NCBI GenBank assembly: GCA_964498785.1
Contig: CAZCJL010000087.1
Span: 1 to 29,491 of the forward strand
Direction of reading: 5' to 3'
DNA length: 29,491 nucleotides
Origin: Mariaggregatimicrobium sp964498785
Lineage (GTDB): Bacteria; Zhuqueibacterota; Zhuqueibacteria; Thermofontimicrobiales; Thiofontviventaceae
Positions 15,941-24,695 of this stretch are shown here, one piece after another. The translations under genes and the position numbers were made by a program. Each line of letters starts with the position of its first letter. Position 1 is the first letter of the stretch. The notes under the pieces were generated by a model, which was given only the letters and a program-made list of their open reading frames with translations, did no database searches and was not told the DNA's origin.

Positions 15941-18900
15941 ATGAAAATTAAAATTATTGCGTTACTTTTATTGTTAACCGGGGGAATGCTCTACGGCCAA
16001 ACATCAGGAAGTGGAGTTGATTTTATTTATGCGAAAAAGCTATATGATGAAGGAATGTATGACCTTTCTGCAAGGCAGTTTCATGATTTTGCCGAACAAA
16101 ATCCTGAGAGTCCGCAAGCTGCCGAAGCATTAGTATTGGCCGGAGATTCTTATTTTGAACGGGGAGAATTTGAAAATGCACGCAAGGAATATATTTTTCT
16201 GGTATTGCGTTTTCCCAAAGCCTCAAATTTAGCCGAGGCCCATTTCCGAATCGGAGAAACATTTCGCGAACAAGGGAATTACGATGAAGCCGCGAAAGCA
16301 TTTCAACAAGTAAATCAGTTTTATCCGCGCAGCCAAATTGCAGGAAAAGCAGCCCTGGAAGCTGCTAAAATGTTTGTTAAAAGCAAACAATTTGAACAGG
16401 CGATTGAAATCTACTTCAATTTCCTTGAACAAAATCCCACGAGTCCACAGGCATTGGAAATTCAATTGCAATTGGCACGTACTTATAAAATTATGGGCAA
16501 ACTACAACGAGCGTTAAATGAAACAGAGAAAATTATCACCACGACTAAAAAAGGTGTTATGCGAGCACAGGCACAAATGCTACACGCGGATATTGAAGAA
16601 AGTTTTGGCAAGATTCACCAGGCAGAACAAATTTACCTGGACGTGCTTGCAGAATATAACGCTTCGCAGGGGAAATATGATGATGTGCTGGCACTGGCAA
16701 ATTATAAACTGGCAAGAATTTATCAGGCAAAGGGACAATTTAAACAATCAAATAAATACCTTGATGCGCCTCAAATATCTAACTTAAATCACGGTGAATT
16801 ACAAAATGCTATAATAATTCGTGGTGATAATTATTTTAATAACAAAGAATATACAGAGGCGATTAAAAATTATCAAGAGGTGCTGGAAAAAACGGATAAT
16901 TTGGAATTAAGGTATAAAATCGGATTAAGTTATGAAAAATTAGCTGATTTTCAAAAAGCGATTGATCATTTTAACCAGCTTTTGGAAAAATGTCAGAAAG
17001 ATCAACTGGATGGGGCTCCCTATTGTGAACAAAGCCAGATGGCGCTGTCTCGAAATTATCTGAATTTAGGACAAACACAAATTGCGTTGCGATGTTTAAA
17101 TGACTTTGAAATGTATTATCCTGATAGTAAATGCCGGGATCAAGTCCGTTTCAAACGTGCGAAAATATATGAAACTGAGCTTCAGGAGTACGAACGTGCA
17201 TTGCGCATCTATTACGAGTTTATCGAAGATTTCCCGGCCAGCCCGCTGGTTGATGATGCCCAGATTGGCATTGGCCATTGCTTTGAGAGTCAGCGTAATT
17301 TTCAGCAAGCGGTGCGAGAATATGAAAAATATCTGAGATTTTATCCGGGTGGTGATGATTATGAAAAAGTATCGGCCCGAATTGATTACCTCAATAAATT
17401 TTTTGTAAAACAGGAGACCGGAGCGTTAAATACGTTCGCTTCGCTACTCGGACAGGTTATTAGTGAGCCACAACAGGAAACATTGAACTTTAAACTTGCA
17501 CTCGCGTATTTTAACGAGCTTAAAGACTATCAAACCGCAATTTCACTGCTTAAGAAAAGCATGGAAACAGAGGATGGCTCTTTTCCGAGAGATGAGATGT
17601 TGTATTACCTTGCAACCTCTTATCGTTATTTAGGCGAGAAGGAAATGTTTGAACAGAACACGAAAAGCGCCTTTCTGGATAGCGCTCAACACTATTATAT
17701 GCAGTTAATTGAAAGTAATCCGACAAGTCAGTGGAGCGATAATGCTGTTATTTCAATTTTAAAAACGAAATTAATTCAAACCGATAGCTTCAAAACAAAA
17801 AACAAAATTTATAAAGAAGTACTTATTCCTTTTATTGCAAATTATCCGGCGAGTGAGTTAATGGATTATGCGCACTATCATTACGCGAAAGCATTAATCT
17901 CAGGTTCAATGACGATGTCGGACAGCGCTACGGTGTTTTTGAATTTAATGAAAGTTATCAAAGATTTTCCGCAAAGCGAATTCGTTGCCCCTGCTAACTT
18001 TGCCAGCGCTCAAGCGCATCTACAAATAAAGGATACAACGAAAGCAATAAATGATTTCGCCTCATATATCGATAAATATCCGCGCAGCGCACATATTGTA
18101 CATGCGCACTTTTTACTTGCCGAATTGCATGAAAAACAAGGTAATTATAATGCAGCACTCAATTTCTTTAAAAAACTTGCGAGCACTTTTTTCTATAGTA
18201 ACTACGCGGATAGCGCCAATAAACGGATCGGTCAAATATATTTGAAAACTAGTAAATATTCAGATGGATTTCAATATTTTTACAATCTTCTGAATGTAAT
18301 GCCGGTGGCATGTGTCGGGAATCATACTAATGGCAGCTCTTTAAAAGGAGAATTTATCTATTGGCTGGCGCGGTTTGCAGATAAGTTGGATAACACAAAA
18401 GATGCATTGAATTATTATCTAAGTTATTTAAGGCAATTCCCGCAAGGAAAGTATGTTGAAAAGGCGCTGTATCAAGTCGCCGGACTTTATCATACAAATA
18501 ATTCTTTTGACCAGGAAGTCGCGCTAAATTTTTTGCGGCGTTTGCTAAATGAATTCCCAAACAGCACTTTTAATTATCAGGCACATCTCCAAAGTGGCGA
18601 TATTTTATTTAAACAGGAACAGTTTATTAACGCCCGTAACGAGTACCTTGCAGCAGTTAAACTTGCACATAAAGATGAACAAACAGTATATCCGAAAATG
18701 AAGGCCATTATTTGTTTGTACCGTTCAGACCAGGTGGCAAAAGCAGACAACGAAATGAAGCAATTTGACAGGGATTTCAGTGATATTGATAATTATTTGG
18801 GACAGATTGAGATCGCAAAAGGGGATTATTATTTCCAGCGAAAATATTTTAAAACAGCAGAAGATGTTTATAAGTCGGCTCGTTCCAAATTTAAAAAAAC

Positions 18901-19630
18901 AGAATACGGTCCATTAGCAGAGTTAAAGCTTGGTAAATTGTATCTCACGTTGAATAAAGATGAGGAAGCGTTAAAAATTCTAACAGAAATGCCGGAAAAA
19001 CAGGACGGTAATAAAGTTATCCCCGAAGTTTATATCACGCTTGGTGAATTTTACTATTTTAAAGCACGGCAACCTGAAAATGCGATGCTGGCATTTAAAA
19101 ATGCAATAGAACAACCGAATATTGAGGAGCCGGTACTGGCAAAAGGAATGAGTTATCTGATTAAAGCATATTTTGACCTGCAATTGTTGGATCAGGCGCT
19201 GGCAGTATCCCGCAAATATGTCGAACGTTTTCCACTGGCTGAAAATGTGTTCGACATCCGAATTCAAATCGGAATTATTTATAATAAGCTAAATGAATAT
19301 GACCGCGCAATTGATTATTTAAAGAAATTAAAACACGAGGCAGATACTGAAAGTGAGCCAAGAATTCAATATTGGATAGCGGACTGCTATTTTGAAAAAG
19401 GCTATTTTCAACAGTCAATTATTGAATATTTGAAAGTACGCTACATATCAAAACCCTCAAAATTGAACTGGGCTGTGACTGCACAATATAAAGCTGGTTT
19501 GGCATATATGAAACTCGGAAAAAATGATGAGGCGAGACAGATTTTTCAAAAAATTATTATTGAACAGGGCGCAGCAAGCCCATTTGGTAAGGGAGCCCAG
19601 AAAAAGATTGATGAAATTGATCAAAAATAG
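15941..19630 (+). CDS. very long secreted tetratricopeptide-repeat protein
   Basis: 1229 residues. The signal peptide is a hydrophobic LLLLLTGG stretch cleaved near GQ at about 20, and there is no lipobox Cys. The rest is tandem TPR-type repeats from about residue 25 to the end, with recurring signatures such as ARKEYIFLVLRFPKA, AEAHFRIGETFREQGNYDEA and AKAFQQVNQFYPRSQ, and the YP-S spacing typical of periplasmic BamD/YbgF-like TPRs. I estimate more than twenty repeats. No enzymatic domain is visible. It is probably a periplasmic scaffold, perhaps for envelope assembly; large proteins of this kind are common in FCB bacteria without defined function. It begins 3 bases after the helicase stop and ends the run. 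Confidence 0.85.
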   Translation: MKIKIIALLLLLTGGMLYGQTSGSGVDFIYAKKLYDEGMYDLSARQFHDFAEQNPESPQAAEALVLAGDSYFERGEFENARKEYIFLVLRFPKASNLAEAHFRIGETFREQGNYDEAAKAFQQVNQFYPRSQIAGKAALEAAKMFVKSKQFEQAIEIYFNFLEQNPTSPQALEIQLQLARTYKIMGKLQRALNETEKIITTTKKGVMRAQAQMLHADIEESFGKIHQAEQIYLDVLAEYNASQGKYDDVLALANYKLARIYQAKGQFKQSNKYLDAPQISNLNHGELQNAIIIRGDNYFNNKEYTEAIKNYQEVLEKTDNLELRYKIGLSYEKLADFQKAIDHFNQLLEKCQKDQLDGAPYCEQSQMALSRNYLNLGQTQIALRCLNDFEMYYPDSKCRDQVRFKRAKIYETELQEYERALRIYYEFIEDFPASPLVDDAQIGIGHCFESQRNFQQAVREYEKYLRFYPGGDDYEKVSARIDYLNKFFVKQETGALNTFASLLGQVISEPQQETLNFKLALAYFNELKDYQTAISLLKKSMETEDGSFPRDEMLYYLATSYRYLGEKEMFEQNTKSAFLDSAQHYYMQLIESNPTSQWSDNAVISILKTKLIQTDSFKTKNKIYKEVLIPFIANYPASELMDYAHYHYAKALISGSMTMSDSATVFLNLMKVIKDFPQSEFVAPANFASAQAHLQIKDTTKAINDFASYIDKYPRSAHIVHAHFLLAELHEKQGNYNAALNFFKKLASTFFYSNYADSANKRIGQIYLKTSKYSDGFQYFYNLLNVMPVACVGNHTNGSSLKGEFIYWLARFADKLDNTKDALNYYLSYLRQFPQGKYVEKALYQVAGLYHTNNSFDQEVALNFLRRLLNEFPNSTFNYQAHLQSGDILFKQEQFINARNEYLAAVKLAHKDEQTVYPKMKAIICLYRSDQVAKADNEMKQFDRDFSDIDNYLGQIEIAKGDYYFQRKYFKTAEDVYKSARSKFKKTEYGPLAELKLGKLYLTLNKDEEALKILTEMPEKQDGNKVIPEVYITLGEFYYFKARQPENAMLAFKNAIEQPNIEEPVLAKGMSYLIKAYFDLQLLDQALAVSRKYVERFPLAENVFDIRIQIGIIYNKLNEYDRAIDYLKKLKHEADTESEPRIQYWIADCYFEKGYFQQSIIEYLKVRYISKPSKLNWAVTAQYKAGLAYMKLGKNDEARQIFQKIIIEQGAASPFGKGAQKKIDEIDQK

Positions 19631-19661
19631 ATATACTCTCCACAATTTTCCATACCGCAAT

Positions 19662-19695
19662 GAGGATGAATTTTAAAGATTTAAAATTCTTCCTC
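19662..19695 (+). terminator. long hairpin after the TPR gene, possible terminator
   Basis: GAGGA-t-GAATTTTAAA (19662-19677) pairs with TTTAAAATTC-t-TCCTC (19680-19695). The stem has 15 pairs with one T-T mismatch and a two-base core loop. It lies 32 bases after the TPR stop codon. There is no U-tract after it, so it may be a 3'-end stabiliser rather than a classical rho-independent terminator. Confidence 0.4.
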
Positions 19696-19712
19696 CTACC
19701 AAAAAATTTATA

Positions 19713-19874
19713 ATGTTTAAAAGCAATAAAAATAACACTAAATTAATTGAAGATGATGCGTCGGGTGATCGATGTCATTCAGAAAAACATACTTTGTTTT
19801 ATGCAAACGTAAATACATGTCAGTATAGAGAAACAGTTTTTCCCTATGAAGTTTGTTTGAACCAGAAACCTTAA
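19713..19874 (+). CDS. possible 53-residue ORF with three cysteines
   Basis: An ATG-to-TAA frame of 54 codons in an otherwise non-coding stretch. It has three Cys (in GDRCHSEKH, NTCQY and EVCLNQ) and a charged N-terminus. There is no Shine-Dalgarno before it and I recognise no family, though the Cys/His pattern faintly recalls a zinc-binding fragment. It could be a chance frame or a remnant. The rest of 19631-19930 shows nothing else recognisable. Confidence 0.15.
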   Translation: MFKSNKNNTKLIEDDASGDRCHSEKHTLFYANVNTCQYRETVFPYEVCLNQKP

Positions 19875-19930
19875 GGGGCAGAGTATTTATGACCTTGGTA
19901 CTTGTGCGTATTTACCGATGTATTCTGGTA

Positions 19931-20230
19931 ACCCAAGTTCACCACACTATTTTGGAGAATGTCCTTAAATTGGCAAAATAAAGGCTAACTTCAATATTTA
20001 CCTTCAAAAAATAGATGTCGTGACCCACAAATTTAATACTTGACTTTAATGTTATTTTTACAGTAAATTAAAGGTACAATTATTGAAGACAATAAAAAAA
20101 TTCAAACCAATATTAAAAAAAATGAAAAAGCACAAATCTGTAGTGACCCATTAACGTATTTGTGAACAAAAAAACGACCTAAGTTCAATAAAAAGGAGTT
20201 TATCCTTTAGAAATTGAGGTGAACTTGGGT
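19931..20230. mobile_element. 300-bp MITE-like element with TA target duplication (IS630/Tc1 type)
   Basis: ACCCAAGTTCACC (19931-19943) and its exact reverse complement GGTGAACTTGGGT (20218-20230) bound 300 bases that code for nothing. Both ends abut TA (19929-19930 and 20231-20232), the target duplicated by IS630/Tc1-mariner transposases. Similarity between the arms continues weakly beyond 13 bp. The interior is very A+T-rich, with an 8-bp direct repeat GTGACCCA at 20020 and 20143. There is no transposase, so it would move only in trans. The right end falls at the 5' edge of a truncated gene. Identity rests on the ends; copies elsewhere in the genome cannot be seen here. Confidence 0.6.
20040..20069 (+). 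promoter_or_regulatory. possible outward promoter inside the MITE-like element
   Basis: TTGACT (20040-20045) and TAAATT (20064-20069) are 18 bases apart on the plus strand. If active it would transcribe rightward into the gene remnants and perhaps on towards the GNAT operon, for which I found no convincing promoter of its own. Confidence 0.25.
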
Positions 20231-20232
20231 TA

Positions 20233-21276
20233 ATTCTCTTTTGCAATATATTTTTCTCAGATCATATCCCTGCACAAAGTTTGCGGCCTCAGTACTATAA
20301 TCCTGATGACGAGCGTTATAAATTTCTTGCCTTAAAAAAAGCTGAATTATATCTTAATGAAAGCAAGTCCAGTTATGAACGTGCAAAATTATTATATGGA
20401 AAAGGACTTGTTTCAGAAGAAAGATATGAAAAAATTCGGGTTGAATACCAACACTCCGAAGTAACTTACCAACAGGCATTATTAAATATTATATTCGATA
20501 AACCGCACATTACCATCGAAAAAGCAATAAAATACCAAACAAAAGACGGTAAGAAACGCGTTAAAATAACCTTTCACAATACAGGAAGTGGATCATTTGA
20601 TTTCGAGAAGTTGAAAACTTTGGAAATGAAATCGGTTGCCGCCGAATTGAATCCGAGAGAATTGACAAATGTATATGTATCAATTTTAAAAAATGAGACA
20701 ATTATCGGGCAGCCGTATGAAATTAATATTCCGGTTTTCAATTTTGATGAACGTCGAGTTGTTGATTTCTTACTGCTCCAGGATATGGCTTATGTCTCAG
20801 AAAATGTTATGTTGTATGAAAATTTGAATGCATATCAGAATCTTGGATTTTTCGCTGAATTGGTAGGTAAAAAACAAATAAAATTTAATGAGATGAACCG
20901 GATTTTTAGCCGTGTCGGTTTAACAGAAAATCAATGCAAACGAAAATTGAAAACCTATTCCAAGGGTATGCGGCAGAAATGTGGTATTGCCATTGCAATT
21001 TTAAAAGAAGCAAGATTGATAATTCTGGATGAACCCACATCTGGGCTGGATCCTAAAAGTGGGAAGGAATTTCTGGATTTGTTGCAAGAATTTCGTGATG
21101 AAGGGAAGTCAATTTTTATGACCACCCATGATATTTTTCGTGCTCGGGCTATCGCTGATAATATTGGTATCATGAATGATGGAAAACTATTGCGAGAGAT
21201 CAAACGATCGGAAATTGAAACGATCAATCTGGAAGAAATTTATATCGAATACATTGAACAAGAAACCAAAGTATAA
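20233..21276 (+). pseudogene. chimeric remnant: coiled-coil adaptor fused to an ABC ATPase lacking Walker A
   Basis: The frame is open from just after the TGA at 20215. It begins with what looks like the end of a signal peptide (LILFCNIFFSDHIPAQS), with no start codon, because the 300-bp element ends at 20230. The first recognised start is a TTG at 20281, which would give 331 residues. The first ~90 residues from there form an alpha-hairpin coiled coil like periplasmic adaptor proteins (ERAKLLYGKGLVSEERYEKI), followed by a beta-rich part. Near residue 165 it turns into the second half of an ABC-2 exporter ATPase: YVSENVMLYENL, signature YSKGMRQK, Walker B LIILDEPTSGLDP and switch MTTHD. Walker A and all before it are missing, so it cannot bind ATP normally. 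A deletion joining two adjacent genes in frame explains it best. Confidence 0.75.
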
Positions 21277-21299
21277 GTGTTTCCCCGGAGGATTTTTTT

Positions 21300-21341
21300 A
21301 TGATTTGGGCAGTTGCAAAAAATGAAATACTGTTCATGTAG
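21300..21341 (+). pseudogene. 13-codon stub of an ABC-2 permease gene
   Basis: A good Shine-Dalgarno GGAGG (21287-21291) precedes an ATG that reads MIWAVAKNEILF and then runs into a TAG. This is the usual beginning of the permease that follows the ATPase in ABC-2 exporter operons, just before the first transmembrane helix. After about codon 12 the sequence belongs to another gene, so nearly the whole permease has been deleted. Recognition rests on a short sequence plus position. Confidence 0.5.
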
Positions 21342-22129
21342 AGGTTAAAAAAGAAGGGGATGTATTAAAATCACGTTACGCACTTCATGAGGATGCTTTG
21401 TTTAAATATGCAGTTTATATTCCGCATAATTGGACGAAAAGCGTAATTTCGATGTCGCTTAAACTTTCACATGTGATTTTTGAAAACCCGAAATCGCTGA
21501 ATTCTCTGACAATCAAATGTTGGAAGCGGAAAGAATACACAACTCCTCGAATTTTAATTACAAAGTTGAACAAGCCATATCAGGAAAAGGGAGCTGTCCT
21601 TTCTAATGGTTATTTTAATTTACGAGGCAACAAAGGATATGAAACGGTCATCAGGCAGGAACAAGGCATATTGAAATACTATTGCTTCATGAAGCAGGAC
21701 AATATTTATTTGATGGAAATGGTGCTGGCTGATACAAGCAATTGGAAACAGATGGAAGATTTCGCGAACACACTGGATAATTTTGATATCCGGCTGGAAT
21801 CTTATTCCAGAGAATTCACAGATGAAGATGTCGGTTTTAGATATGAAGTTCCCGATGAATGGGAATTCACATCTATAACTCATGGACGTGAATCAACTCG
21901 AATGATGATCAATCGAATAATGGATGAGGACGTGGATGTAATAAAAGAGCCGCAGGTTTTTCTTGATGTCCGAAAGAATAAAATGAGCTTAACTGCCCGC
22001 GATATCATTCTGGAATCTATCGAACGAATGAAATCTCAAAGGATGCCGGTGAAGCTATCGGGCTCAAGCCAACAGGAATTCGGATCACCCATAAATTGGA
22101 ACACGCTATGGAAGAGGCAGATACTCTGA
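21326..22129 (+). pseudogene. fragment of a secreted protein with two PsbP-like domains
   Basis: The frame is open from 21326 with no ATG; the first usable start is a TTG at 21398 (243 residues). Two segments begin with the PsbP/DUF1795-type F-Y-x-(I/V)P-x-x-W motif: KYAVYIPHNWTKS near the start and RYEVPDEWEFTS at about residue 150. There is no signal peptide or start because the upstream end is fused to the permease stub. At the 3' end the sense moves into another frame (DUF1611 remnant) near 22040, so the last ~30 codons are out of context. Such lipoprotein-like domains often accompany export systems. Domain naming is tentative; loss of both ends is clear. Confidence 0.55.
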
Positions 22130-22539
22130 TTTTGGGGTATGTTGACGAGTTAGCGCGGATCGCACAAAAGGATGTTTTAAAACAGACAATTGAGATAGCG
22201 TTGTTAAATGGTAAAAATGTGTTTAGCTTTAATTATGTTGATAAAAAACGTTATCCTGAGCTTTATAGACGTGCATCGCAACAAAAATTGAGGATAACTT
22301 TTCCGAAACTAACCAGACGTCATTTTAAGCAGGTTCTTGATTTGCGAAATCAAGAAGTCGATAAACCTGTGCTGGGTGTTTTTGGTACAAGCTCGCAACA
22401 GGGTAAATTTACCGTACAACTTGCCCTGCGACGGCAGCTTATGAAAATGAATCTTAATCTTGGTCAGATTGGTACCGAGCATCATTCCGGGTTATTTGCT
22501 TTTTCAATTTGTGGCCAACTTATCAGCATTTTTAAGTAG
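22039..22539 (+). pseudogene. fragment of a DUF1611 P-loop protein
   Basis: From KDAGEAIGLKPTGIRITHKL the frame reads about 160 codons to a TAG. It includes ADTLILGYVDELA, the P-loop-like block KPVLGVFGTSSQQGKFTVQL and LNLGQIGTEHHSGLFAF, which are hallmarks of the DUF1611 family. Family members then continue for well over 100 residues; here the frame ends 12 codons later. The N-terminal part is also missing, the fragment being joined out of frame to the PsbP-like remnant. A proteobacterial DUF1611 member (DgcN) acts in D-glutamate catabolism; that says little about this broken copy. The GNAT operon starts 15 bases later. Confidence 0.6.
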
Positions 22540-22554
22540 TGAATAGGGTTAAAT

Positions 22555-23055
22555 ATGGACATGAACAATGCGATAACATTCCGCGCTTTTGGTGCGGGCG
22601 ATATGCAAACGATAATTCATTGGTTTGATCAGGATGATTTCTATTATTATTCAACGTACCCCAGATATGTTGCTGAAAATGAAATAGAATCCTTTCTGAT
22701 ACAACGCGGAAATACTTTTATTATCGAAGAGCATAATAAACCGGTTGGGTTGTGTGATTTTCATTTATTAGACTCAAGGGGAAGATGCTGTAATATCGAA
22801 ATTGCTTTTGCGGAAAACGATGACTATAAAGATAAAGGAAGCCAGATCCTTAAAATATATCTAAATATGATTTTTCAACACATTGATATTTTAAAAATTA
22901 ATAAACTTGTTTATAGTTTCGATAAAAAATCTCTCGTTCTTTGCCAACAAGCCGGGATGACTATTGAGGGTGCTTACGAACAACATATCTTTAAGAACGG
23001 GGAGTATCATGATCTGGTTTACCTGGCGATTATGAAAAATGAACTGAATCCTTAG
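22555..23055 (+). CDS. GNAT-fold protein 1 (divergent N-acyltransferase)
   Basis: 166 residues with the RimJ/RimL-type GNAT layout: ITFRAFGAGDMQTIIHWF at the start, strand segment KPVGLCDFHLLD, helix ILKIYLNMIFQHI, and the C-terminal block CQQAGMTIEGAYEQHIFKNGEYHDL. The usual acetyl-CoA pyrophosphate loop (R/Q-x-x-G-x-G/A) is replaced by YKDKGSQ, so acetyl-CoA use is doubtful. It is clearly paralogous to the first half of the third GNAT gene (shared FYYYSTYPR, LCDF, IFKNGEYHDL-like blocks). AGGG lies six bases before the ATG. It is first gene of a six-gene tight operon; 15 bases separate it from the next gene. The substrate is unknown. Confidence 0.7.
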   Translation: MDMNNAITFRAFGAGDMQTIIHWFDQDDFYYYSTYPRYVAENEIESFLIQRGNTFIIEEHNKPVGLCDFHLLDSRGRCCNIEIAFAENDDYKDKGSQILKIYLNMIFQHIDILKINKLVYSFDKKSLVLCQQAGMTIEGAYEQHIFKNGEYHDLVYLAIMKNELNP

Positions 23056-23070
23056 AAAATAGGATGCAAT

Positions 23071-23592
23071 ATGAGAAATTTTAAAATTGGACGCCTACGA
23101 AAAAAACATCAAAATTTGCTTGAGAAATGCATTCATCACAGAGAATTGTTGACTTATAAAACGCTGCCAGAGCTGTTTATGAACTCGATTCGAATCAGGG
23201 AATTTCTACAACAACAAAAAGAGCAAAAAAAAACAATGTCTTTCTCAATAGAAAATGAAAAAGAGTTAGCGGGAGTGGCTCTGTTCCATAATCTTGATTT
23301 TGAGGAGCGACAGGGACAGCTTTCAATTCTCATGATGAGGGAGATTGAGGCAAAAGCTATTGAAGAGCTGTTTGTTTGGATAATCGAATACGGCTTTAGT
23401 GAAATTAACTTACATCGTATTTATGGGTATGTTCGCGTGGATAAAACAGCGTTTGTTCCGATAATTGAAAATTGCGGATTAATGAGAGAAGCGCAAATAA
23501 GACATGCTATTTTTTCTAACGGTGAATACGGTGATTTGTATTTATATTCAATTTTGAATAATAATTCGCAAGGAAAAATGGAGAAATCATGA
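23071..23592 (+). CDS. GNAT-fold protein 2 (divergent N-acyltransferase)
   Basis: 173 residues. The C-terminal half has the RimL-like pattern EINLHRIYGYVRVDKTAFVP, NCGLMREAQIRHAIFSNGEY, GDLYLYSIL, and the middle has ELAGVALFHNLDFEERQGQL. The acetyl-CoA loop position reads MREIEAKAIEELF, with no glycine loop. The N-terminal ~60 residues are basic and helical and less like GNATs. The gene's TGA overlaps the next ATG as ATGA. It is a related but distinct paralogue of its two neighbours. Catalysis or a structural role in a GNAT complex are both possible. Confidence 0.65.
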   Translation: MRNFKIGRLRKKHQNLLEKCIHHRELLTYKTLPELFMNSIRIREFLQQQKEQKKTMSFSIENEKELAGVALFHNLDFEERQGQLSILMMREIEAKAIEELFVWIIEYGFSEINLHRIYGYVRVDKTAFVPIIENCGLMREAQIRHAIFSNGEYGDLYLYSILNNNSQGKMEKS

Positions 23593-24695
23593 GCAAAGAA
23601 GCAAGCAATATTCTATTGACACGTATTACAACGAAGGATTATCGCGAAATATTTAAAGCGTTCAATACTGAAGATTTCTATTACTCCGCAAAAAGACCAG
23701 CCAGTCTATCTATCGGAGAGATTGTTGCCTTGCTGCAAAATCCCAAAAGACGTTTTTATGCAATTCGTGACTATGAAGACAAACTGCGGGCTCTGTGCGA
23801 TTATCGGATCGATGAATTCAGTTATCGCTGCGTTTATGTGAATCTTCGGATTATTGATGATAGTGACTGGTCTGTTATTGGAGCGAAAGTAATGCAGGTG
23901 TTATGTAACCGATTGTTTTTGGTGGAAAATTTTATAAAAATAACAGTGTTTGTTTTTCAATTCGATAGCAGAATGAGGCAGCTTTGTGAATGGTGCGGTT
24001 TTAAGCGGGAAGGTATGCTGAACCAAAATGTTTTCAAGTATGGTCGATATTATAATACTCTTATTTATTCAATATTGCAACAAGATTATTGTGCTGAAGC
24101 TTTAAATCGCGTACCAGAAAATTTTGAATTACCACGATTAAGACAGCTTTTACAGGATCGTATGATGCGTTTGCGACGTGTTGAAGATGAGGATTTGACT
24201 TCTTTGTATACATGGGAATCATCGGATAATACCTATCGCAATGTAACGGATTATGCTTTTGGTATGAGTCACGATGAGTTCATTGAGCATAGTCGCAGAC
24301 GAATACATGGAAAATGGGCAAACTTTATCCAGTTCATTGTGGAAACTCGGCATGGGAAACCAATTGGTACTATTGGATTATACAATATTGACTGGAGGAA
24401 CAAGAACGCGGAATTGGTTGTCATTATCGGAGAGGAGAAATATCGGGGACTGGGGTATGGCATGAAAGCAACGATGATGCTTCAGAAATACGCCTTTATA
24501 GAATTGAACTTACATTCACTCTATTCCCGAAACTATTCATGCAATGAAGCGATTATGAAGATGAATGAACGGGCTAAGAACAAGAAAATAGGTCGGTTGC
24601 GAAAAGGTGTATATCGTGATGGGAAATATTATGATGTGCTGTTCCACTCGACGGTCTCCCCATTTAATAAGGCAAATTCTAAAACAAGTAAATGA
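23589..24695 (+). CDS. GNAT-fold protein 3, tandem two-domain
   Basis: 368 residues with two GNAT domains. Domain A (about 8-170) resembles GNAT protein 1 (FYYSAKRPASLS, LRALCDYRID, CEWCGFKREGMLNQNVFKYG) and lacks the acetyl-CoA loop. Domain B (about 190-360) is a standard RimJ/RimL-type domain: MRLRRVEDEDLTSLYTWE, HGKPIGTIGLYNIDWRNKNAEL, EEKYRGLGYGMKATMML (intact R-x-x-G-x-G loop) and GRLRKGVYRDGKYYDVLF. So one active and one degenerate half may form an internal pseudo-dimer. It overlaps genes on both sides by 4 bases (ATGA). Known two-domain GNATs include MshD and Eis; no specific relation is claimed. Confidence 0.75.
   Translation: MSKEASNILLTRITTKDYREIFKAFNTEDFYYSAKRPASLSIGEIVALLQNPKRRFYAIRDYEDKLRALCDYRIDEFSYRCVYVNLRIIDDSDWSVIGAKVMQVLCNRLFLVENFIKITVFVFQFDSRMRQLCEWCGFKREGMLNQNVFKYGRYYNTLIYSILQQDYCAEALNRVPENFELPRLRQLLQDRMMRLRRVEDEDLTSLYTWESSDNTYRNVTDYAFGMSHDEFIEHSRRRIHGKWANFIQFIVETRHGKPIGTIGLYNIDWRNKNAELVVIIGEEKYRGLGYGMKATMMLQKYAFIELNLHSLYSRNYSCNEAIMKMNERAKNKKIGRLRKGVYRDGKYYDVLFHSTVSPFNKANSKTSK

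Noticed and set aside
20281..21276. A functional novel adaptor-ATPase fusion exporter
   Set aside because: Walker A is absent, no intact permease follows, and the N-terminus lacks a proper start; decay is the simpler explanation, although an open frame of this length is noted in the findings.
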